Shown: piece after piece, positions 58,658-63,879 of the stretch
Layout of the letters: each line of letters starts with the position of its first letter
Numbering within the stretch: the stretch's first letter is position 1
Assembly: GCA_945787845.1 (NCBI GenBank)
Contig: CALZJH010000014.1
Span: forward strand, 1-63,879
Direction of reading: 5' to 3'
Length of the DNA: 63,879 nucleotides
DNA from: an uncultured Woeseiaceae bacterium
Lineage (GTDB): Bacteria; Pseudomonadota; Gammaproteobacteria; Steroidobacterales; Woeseiaceae
Position numbers and translations under genes: made by a program
Notes under the pieces: model-generated
What the model was told of the DNA's origin: nothing
What the model saw: the letters and a program-made list of their open reading frames with translations, nothing else
Database searches by the model: none

Positions 58658-60016
58658 TTACAGCTGCGCACTAGCGGCTGCGCGCTTGGCCTCCAGTTCC
58701 TGGCGTTTCTTACGTGCCGCTTCCTCCGCGAGTCGGATCTGACGGTTACGCTCGACTTCTGCATCGATCACCTTGATCCACTGATTCGCCGTTCGCTGCG
58801 ACCGCGGAACCTTGCCAGCGTTGCGGAATGCTGTCTTTGCATCGGCATAGCGACGAAGGTTGTAGAGACACATGCCTAACGAGATCTGGACATTGTCAGG
58901 ACTCTTCAGGCCGCCTTTGCGTATCGCCGTATTGGCGGACGTGACGCAGTCGCCATACTTGCCAATATTGAGGAACGCATTCGCAAGACGCTGGTCGAGT
59001 TCGCCGTCAGTGGCGAGTTTCGCAGCCGCCTGGAGCGCCGGGATGGCTTTTTCGTCTTCCTGTGAAAGCATCCAGGCCTGTGACAGGAGGCGGTAGTTCT
59101 TCTCGTTCTTTGCAACGACGCCGGCATCCATTTTTTCCTGCAGCAGCGTTGCGGCCTTGTAAGGCACCTCGGCCTGCAGATACAGCTGGGCCATCGTCAC
59201 AAACTCGGTGTCCTTGACCAGCATGCCCTGCGTATGCGCGGCATCATAAGCGTAGATGAGCTTTTCATCCTCGCCCAGTTCGGTGAACGCACCGGCCAGC
59301 GATTTCCAGTACCGGGCTTTTGGCCAGTTTTGCAGCAGCGTCTTCTGGATATCCCGGACCTTGCGGTAGTCCTCCTGCTGGAAATACGCGAAGTTCAGAA
59401 GGTTCCACCAGTCTTCTTTCACGGGTTTGTCACGTTCCCTGGCAATCCGCATCGCATTCTCGATAGCCGGAATCATGTTCTTGTATTGATTCAGGTTATA
59501 AAAAAGCTGCGCCTGCAGAATATAGGGCTCGGGAGCCGGGTTCGCCTCCAGCGTGAACCACTTGTTCAGTGTCGACAGTGCCTTCGGATAATTCTCCTGC
59601 ATCGTAAGCAGTTGCGCCACCGTATACGTGGTCTGTTTCGCCATCTGCGGTTCCAGCGTCGGAATCGCCAGCATGCGTTCATAAGTCCGAATCGCGTTGT
59701 TGACATCGTCCATGTTGTAGTAGACGAAACCGAGATAGTTCAGCACATTGGCCTGTTCATATTCGGTCAGCTTGTCGGGGTTGTAGAGGTTGTTGAGTAA
59801 ACGCAGCGCGCTCTGGTACTCCTTCTCATCAACCATCTCCTGAGCTTTCTGGATGCGCTCATAAACCTCTTTGCTGACGGCCTGGGCCTGCTTGGTCTTG
59901 GTGTCATCCGTGTCGGCATCCGCCCGCTGCGATTGGGCTGCGGCATTGCCGAACGCGAGTACACCTGCGACCACCGCAAAGCAAAGTTTCAAAGTAATTC
60001 CACGATTAAATTTCAT
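58658..60016 (-). CDS. Periplasmic TPR protein of the TonB cluster
   Basis: A 452-residue protein with a signal peptide (FAVVAGVLAFGNAAAQ). It has about ten TPR-like helical repeats, for example YEQANVLNYLGFVYYNMDDV and EKNYRLLSQAWMLSQEDEKA, and ends in a charged helix (AEEAARKKRQELEAKRAAA). TPR proteins of this type occur at the end of TonB2-type operons, probably as periplasmic scaffolds linking the energising complex to receptors; this is family knowledge plus inference. It starts 49 bases after tonB. Confidence 0.88.
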   Translation of the reverse strand: MKFNRGITLKLCFAVVAGVLAFGNAAAQSQRADADTDDTKTKQAQAVSKEVYERIQKAQEMVDEKEYQSALRLLNNLYNPDKLTEYEQANVLNYLGFVYYNMDDVNNAIRTYERMLAIPTLEPQMAKQTTYTVAQLLTMQENYPKALSTLNKWFTLEANPAPEPYILQAQLFYNLNQYKNMIPAIENAMRIARERDKPVKEDWWNLLNFAYFQQEDYRKVRDIQKTLLQNWPKARYWKSLAGAFTELGEDEKLIYAYDAAHTQGMLVKDTEFVTMAQLYLQAEVPYKAATLLQEKMDAGVVAKNEKNYRLLSQAWMLSQEDEKAIPALQAAAKLATDGELDQRLANAFLNIGKYGDCVTSANTAIRKGGLKSPDNVQISLGMCLYNLRRYADAKTAFRNAGKVPRSQRTANQWIKVIDAEVERNRQIRLAEEAARKKRQELEAKRAAASAQL

Positions 60017-60065
60017 TTCAATACTTCCTCATGAACGGCTTTCCCGCCAGTTTCATGCAATGGCC

Positions 60066-60671
60066 TTATTCCTCGAGCTGGAACGAGATGCGTGTCTTGA
60101 CGCCGGGTACATCGACAGGCACGCCGTCAACGACACGTGGCTTGTACTTGAACTTCAGTACCGCGCGGACCGCGGCTCGTTCAAACAAACTACTCGTCGA
60201 CTGAAGCACGATCGGATCCTTGACGGTTCCGGTGGTTGTCACCGTGAAAGATAAGTCCACGAAGCCTTCCAGGCCGCGCGACAAAGCGCGAGCCGGATAG
60301 ACCGGCGCGACACGCACGATCGGCAGGTAATCGCCTTCGGCGATATTCATCCCACCCGGGCCGCCAATGTCCGTATTCGCCGTTACTGTCGGCGGCGCGA
60401 CGTTAATCGTCGGTGCATCCGGATTCACGTTATCCATGTCCTGGGGCGGTGTTTCCGGTGGCGTCTCGGGTGGTTTGGGCGGCTTCTCCGGAATGATGTC
60501 CTCAATATTGAGGTTTTCGTTGCGCTTAACACGCACAAACTCCAGTTTGTGACGCTCGCGCGGGTCCGTGAGGGCCTGCTTACCCGTGACAATCAGGAGC
60601 TGCATCACAAACAGCAGGCTCACCGTCACGATGGAGCCGACAACTATTGAAATTACGTAACGACCTAGCAT
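60066..60671 (-). CDS. tonB: TonB energy-transducing protein
   Basis: A 201-residue protein with one N-terminal helix (ISIVVGSIVTVSLLFVMQLL), a short Pro-rich linker (PEKPPKPPETPPETPPQD), and the C-terminal TonB domain (VYPARALSRGLEGFVDLSFT, ERAAVRAVLKFKYKPRVVDG). It transmits proton-motive force from ExbB-ExbD to outer-membrane receptors. The short length and linker resemble TonB2 of Vibrio-type systems. The exbD gene upstream is 83 bases away. Confidence 0.93.
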   Translation of the reverse strand: MLGRYVISIVVGSIVTVSLLFVMQLLIVTGKQALTDPRERHKLEFVRVKRNENLNIEDIIPEKPPKPPETPPETPPQDMDNVNPDAPTINVAPPTVTANTDIGGPGGMNIAEGDYLPIVRVAPVYPARALSRGLEGFVDLSFTVTTTGTVKDPIVLQSTSSLFERAAVRAVLKFKYKPRVVDGVPVDVPGVKTRISFQLEE

Positions 60672-60754
60672 GGTCCTGTTCTCCTCAGCGGATCAGCCGC
60701 TGTGTATACCACCCGCCTCGTTCTTACTTCGACAGACATCAAAGCCCCGGGTTC

Positions 60755-61165
60755 CTAATCGTTGTCGGAGGCAATGGCAACGTTGGTCACACCCGCTGCT
60801 TTTGCCGCCTCCATGACGATGACCAGGGTCTCGTGCGTCGACCCTTCATCAGCCTGGATCACGATCGAACCTTTGGGGTTCTCAGCGTGCATGCGTTCGA
60901 TGATGCCCCGCACGGCGCGCGGATCGCGCTCCTGCCGGTCGATCCAGATCTCATCGTTCGGGCTGATGGCGATCAGGATAGCCGCATCGTCCTGGGTATC
61001 CGCAGTGACCGTATTCGGGCGCTCTACCTGGATACCGGCTTCCTTGATGAAGGTCGCAGTCACAATGAAGAAGATAAGCATGATGAACACGACGTCGAGC
61101 ATCGGCGTCAGGTTAATCTCATTTTCTTCCTCTTCGACAGCTAACGTGCCGTGTTTTCTAGCCAT
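60755..61165 (-). CDS. exbD: ExbD-type proton-channel subunit (second copy)
   Basis: A 136-residue protein with a short cytoplasmic start, then EEEENEINLTPMLDVVFIML, whose Asp in the membrane helix is the proton-coupling residue, and a periplasmic domain (DEIWIDRQERDPRAVRGIIE, GSIVIQADEGSTHETLVIVM). It forms the inner part of the ExbB-ExbD motor. A very similar protein is encoded immediately upstream at 61204. The two agree closely through the membrane helix and differ more in the periplasmic domain, so they may form a heterodimer. Confidence 0.93.
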   Translation of the reverse strand: MARKHGTLAVEEEENEINLTPMLDVVFIMLIFFIVTATFIKEAGIQVERPNTVTADTQDDAAILIAISPNDEIWIDRQERDPRAVRGIIERMHAENPKGSIVIQADEGSTHETLVIVMEAAKAAGVTNVAIASDND

Positions 61166-61203
61166 TTATAAGTCCTTTCATATCCCGCCTATCGGATTCC
61201 CGC

Positions 61204-61614
61204 CTATCTCGAGTCCGCGATAGAGATACTGTAGACGCCCGCCAGGCGCGCCGAGTCCATGACCTCAACAAGGATCTTGTTGGTTGACTTGTTGTTCGCC
61301 TGAATCACGACCGACCCTTGCGGGTTTTCGGCGTGCAGCCGCTCAATATTGGCACGCACGGCACGCGGGTCGATCAGACGGCGATCGATCCAGATCTCGT
61401 CGTTGGCGTTGATTAGCACAAGGATATTGGCGTCTTCCGGCTTGCTCTCCGTCATCGGAGCGTCGGGTCGGTTGACGTCAATACCGGCCTCCTTAATAAA
61501 GGAGGCCGTCACAATGAAGAAGATCAGCATGATGAACACGACATCGAGCATCGGTGTCAGGTTGATCTCATTCTCTTCCTCTTCGAAATGGATATCATCG
61601 AGGTGTTTTCTCAT
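61204..61614 (-). CDS. exbD: ExbD-type proton-channel subunit (first copy)
   Basis: A 136-residue protein. The stretch FEEEENEINLTPMLDVVFIM is shared with the following exbD, and the periplasmic domain contains DEIWIDRRLIDPRAVRANIE and GSVVIQANNKSTNKILVEVM. The conserved Asp is present. It lies 12 bases after exbB. Two ExbD genes per cluster is a feature of some marine gammaproteobacterial TonB systems; the reason is unknown. Confidence 0.93.
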   Translation of the reverse strand: MRKHLDDIHFEEEENEINLTPMLDVVFIMLIFFIVTASFIKEAGIDVNRPDAPMTESKPEDANILVLINANDEIWIDRRLIDPRAVRANIERLHAENPQGSVVIQANNKSTNKILVEVMDSARLAGVYSISIADSR

Positions 61615-61626
61615 GGCGACAGTCCC

Positions 61627-62154
61627 TTAGTGATCCATCGTGAGCGAGTCCTCGAGGAACTCAACCTCGTGGGCCGCACGACGGCTCAGCAGTGTAATCA
61701 GCAGAACGCCAGACAACGCCCCGACCATTCCGGCCATAGTAGGTACGGTTGCCTGAGAAACGCCGGCCGCCATTGCCCGGACGTTGCCGGAACCCGACAC
61801 CGCCATGACCTGGAACACGCTGATCATGCCGGTAACCGTTCCCAGCAAGCCGAGTAGCGGACACAGCGCGACCAGGGTCTGGATAATGTTAATACCCTTG
61901 TTCGACGCATCGCTGAATCGCGAAATCATGAGTTCGCGAATCTGTTTTGCATTCCAGGACTGGCGCTCAGGGCGCGACTCCCACTTGTCGTGTATCTCAC
62001 GAGACATCTTCTTCATCGATGAGCGGAAAAATATGATCCGCTCGACGATTAGTACCCACATGAGGAAGATTGTCACCGCGATGGCCCGGAGTACCGGGCC
62101 ACCGAGGTTCATGAAGTCACGAATGGCTTCTATTGCATCAGCAAGCCAAAGCAT
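61627..62154 (-). CDS. exbB: ExbB/TolQ-type proton-channel protein
   Basis: A 175-residue protein with three membrane helices: one near the N-terminus (GGPVLRAIAVTIFLMWVLIV) and two in the C-terminal half (LVALCPLLGLLGTVTGMISV and TVPTMAGMVGALSGVLLITL). It is the short ExbB2 form and makes the pentameric scaffold around ExbD. It starts 15 bases after the ttpC-like gene and ends 12 bases before exbD. Confidence 0.93.
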   Translation of the reverse strand: MLWLADAIEAIRDFMNLGGPVLRAIAVTIFLMWVLIVERIIFFRSSMKKMSREIHDKWESRPERQSWNAKQIRELMISRFSDASNKGINIIQTLVALCPLLGLLGTVTGMISVFQVMAVSGSGNVRAMAAGVSQATVPTMAGMVGALSGVLLITLLSRRAAHEVEFLEDSLTMDH

Positions 62155-62169
62155 GTCGACTCCTCTGCG

Positions 62170-63540
62170 TTAGTTGGATCGCTCTGAATGCTGTGCCACG
62201 AGGCCAGCACTCTGCGACTGAAGGATGTTCACGATCTTGCGACTCTTGCCACTGACAACCGTGTGCAGCAGTACCATCGGGATAGCAACTACCAGACCCA
62301 GTACCGTGGTCATGAGTGCCTGCGAGATACCACCAGCCATCATCTTCGGATCGCCAGCGCCGTAAAGCGTGATGACCTGGAAGGTCTTGATCATACCCGT
62401 CACCGTACCGAGCAGACCCATGAGCGGTGCCACCGCCGAGACCACCTTGATGAACAGCAGACCCTTCGTAAGATTCGGCATCTCCTTGAGTGCCGCCTCG
62501 GAGAGTTTGAGCTCGATGGTTTCAGTGTCGGCACCACGGTTCGACTCGTAGGCTGCGAGAACGCGGCCAAGCGGGTTGTCCGTGCTGGCCGTTTCGCTCT
62601 TGAGCTGTGCCTTGACCTTACGATCTGCGGTCGACAAGGCGAACCAGCGCAGGACCGCAATAATCAGGCCAATGATACCGAGGGCAATAATGCAATAACC
62701 GACGATTCCGCCCTGCTCGATACGATCCTTGATCGTGGGCGATTCAATCAGCAATTCCAGGATACCGCCGCGGGTGACATCGATACCAAACGGTACGGCT
62801 TCACCGGTCTCGGCGTCCATCATATCGCTGGTCGTGCCCAGGTACTTGCCGTCCGGCTGCCGTAGCAGTTCGGAAACCGAGCCGTTGTCATTCAGCTTGA
62901 GGTAACCAGAATCTGATGCGAGGTTGAACGAACCGACCCGCACGACTTCCATCTCCTCCTCGGTGCCATCAGCACGTGTGACGAGATGATTGAAGCGCGT
63001 GACCTTTCCTGACTCCACGACTTCCTGCTGCAGCATGACCCACAGTTGCTCGATCTCGGCAATTTCCGGGATGTTGCTTGCGCCGGCCAGCTTGCTGCCA
63101 AGCTCTACAAGGAACTCGCCGCGATCCGGATACTCGATATTCGTGAGTGATGCCTGGAAACGACCCTGCGTGTCTCCGGCAACCGTTTGCAGTACACCGA
63201 GGAGCTCCTTCAGGGCGCCCATGCGCTCGTCGAGCGCCTGGCGTGCCGTGATGATGCGCTGCTGGTTAACTTCGAACTGATTCTCGAGCTGTGCCGACAG
63301 GTTTTCCTGGCGTGTGCGTTCCGCGCGTGCCTGGTTCAACAGCGACTGCTGCTGGTTCCGGGCCTGTGCAAAAGCGGCCTCACGCTGGCGGGCTTCACGT
63401 GAATCGCGAGCCTGGCCCTGTTCGATGAGACGCAGGAGTTCCGACATAGAGGCCGCAGCCGCGTCGTCGTCCTGTGCGTTTGCCGTAGCAAATCCGAGAC
63501 TCAGCAGTCCGGCGGCAATAATGAGTGTAATGCGTTTCAT
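62170..63540 (-). CDS. ttpC: TtpC-like large ExbB-family protein
   Basis: A 456-residue protein. It has a signal peptide (IIAAGLLSLGFATANAQ), a long coiled coil at about residues 30-125 (RQREAAFAQARNQQQSLLNQ), a periplasmic domain, and a C-terminal MotA/TolQ/ExbB domain with three membrane helices (GYCIIALGIIGLIIAVLRWF, SAVAPLMGLLGTVTGMIKTF, TTVLGLVVAIPMVLLHTVVS). This matches TtpC of the Vibrio TonB2 system, which is required with ExbB2/ExbD2 and probably spans the periplasm with its coiled coil. It begins 1 base after the DUF3450 gene. Confidence 0.9.
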   Translation of the reverse strand: MKRITLIIAAGLLSLGFATANAQDDDAAAASMSELLRLIEQGQARDSREARQREAAFAQARNQQQSLLNQARAERTRQENLSAQLENQFEVNQQRIITARQALDERMGALKELLGVLQTVAGDTQGRFQASLTNIEYPDRGEFLVELGSKLAGASNIPEIAEIEQLWVMLQQEVVESGKVTRFNHLVTRADGTEEEMEVVRVGSFNLASDSGYLKLNDNGSVSELLRQPDGKYLGTTSDMMDAETGEAVPFGIDVTRGGILELLIESPTIKDRIEQGGIVGYCIIALGIIGLIIAVLRWFALSTADRKVKAQLKSETASTDNPLGRVLAAYESNRGADTETIELKLSEAALKEMPNLTKGLLFIKVVSAVAPLMGLLGTVTGMIKTFQVITLYGAGDPKMMAGGISQALMTTVLGLVVAIPMVLLHTVVSGKSRKIVNILQSQSAGLVAQHSERSN

Positions 63541-63879
63541 TTATGAAGCCTCCGCTGAAGGTACGGGAATCACGATCAGCTCTGGAGCGATCAACTGGCG
63601 AGCCATGCGCAGGCCCTTGCGAACTTCGTTTCGCGCCGAGTTATCCACTTCCCAGGAACGCGTGTCGTTGTTCCAGCGTCCGGTGATCTTGGTGTCATCC
63701 GACTGGAAGTACAGGCCGATACGGCCGATACGCAACATGTTGAAAGAACGCGTCGCGCCATCGATCGTCAGGGACTCTTCGTAGAACTCGGAAGAAGTAC
63801 CGTAATCGTTCTCGATCTGGTACGCCTCCATCACTTTGCGGAATTTCTCGGCGACGCTGACGTCGGAGCGCTCCATGAT
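63541..63879 (-). CDS. DUF3450 protein, C-terminal part (start beyond window)
   Basis: Only the last 113 codons are inside the window and the frame is still open at the edge. The visible part reads VSVAEKFRKVMEAYQIENDY, LRIGRIGLYFQSDDT and a short end VIPVPSAEAS. This is the C-terminal region of DUF3450, normally a 250-270-residue exported coiled-coil protein that begins TonB clusters of this type. The Met at 63876 is internal and not the start. Its role is unknown, though its constant position before ttpC suggests it is part of the energising complex. Confidence 0.88.
   Translation of the reverse strand: MMERSDVSVAEKFRKVMEAYQIENDYGTSSEFYEESLTIDGATRSFNMLRIGRIGLYFQSDDTKITGRWNNDTRSWEVDNSARNEVRKGLRMARQLIAPELIVIPVPSAEAS

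Overview
The window looks like chromosome of an aerobic, Gram-negative, probably marine or sediment gammaproteobacterium. The evidence is a TonB-energising cluster of the ttpC/DUF3450 type, a type II secretion operon beside a rhombosortase, a gammaproteobacterial fab-pabC-mltG-tmk-holB-pilZ housekeeping block, ETF, a DUF3570/DUF4266/ApbE operon and many predicted lipoproteins. A Woeseiaceae-like lineage is my best guess, but that is an impression from gene content and not a computed placement. I saw no rRNA, tRNA, CRISPR array, integrase or transposase.

Layout. (1) 1-17.2 kb is a loose accessory stretch: the end of a protein with 246-bp tandem repeats, an FHA coiled-coil protein, an orphan injection-system-like protein, a secreted ankyrin protein, a prolyl-oligopeptidase-family lipoprotein, a covalent-flavin oxidase, an AlkD-type protein and an FG-GAP propeller. 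Between 11.6 and 16.9 kb the gaps carry a family of paired-hairpin repeats and a decayed transporter start. (2) 17.2-23.4 kb holds a two-gene App1 phosphatase/YiiX-like hydrolase operon, membrane proteins, and an MbnP/MbnH copper-protein pair with no methanobactin gene in view. (3) 23.5-26.5 kb is a compact operon tlpA-DUF4266-DUF3570-apbE. The DUF3570 protein carries a DxxTGAT motif of the kind ApbE enzymes flavinylate and ends like an outer-membrane barrel, so the operon may build a flavinylated outer-membrane redox protein. (4) 26.5-32.1 kb has a GDPD, a TIR-like protein, an EEP phosphodiesterase, a FadB/FadJ-type beta-oxidation enzyme and a double cNMP-binding/rhodanese regulator.

(5) 32.1-40.4 kb, minus strand, is the housekeeping block rrtA-fabG-acpP-fabF-pabB-pabC-mltG-tmk-holB-pilZ. 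It differs from the E. coli order in having pabB inserted and no fabD/fabH/plsX upstream of fabG. (6) 40.5-46 kb, plus strand, is gspGHIJKLMN of a type II secretion system, divergent from the rhombosortase that would process GlyGly-CTERM substrates of such a system. (7) 46-53.1 kb, minus strand, is an alanine-type aminotransferase followed by an AddB-like nuclease and an AddA-like helicase-nuclease. (8) 53-58.6 kb has a CoA-transferase, a DUF6491 lipoprotein, a sulfurtransferase, etfBA, a peroxiredoxin and an adrenodoxin-type ferredoxin. (9) 58.6-63.9 kb, minus strand, is the operon DUF3450-ttpC-exbB-exbD-exbD-tonB-TPR, closed by a clear terminator, which would power outer-membrane TonB-dependent receptors encoded elsewhere.

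Several starts were moved downstream from the longest open frame because a Shine-Dalgarno sequence, signal peptide, terminator or operon overlap argued for it; each entry says so.
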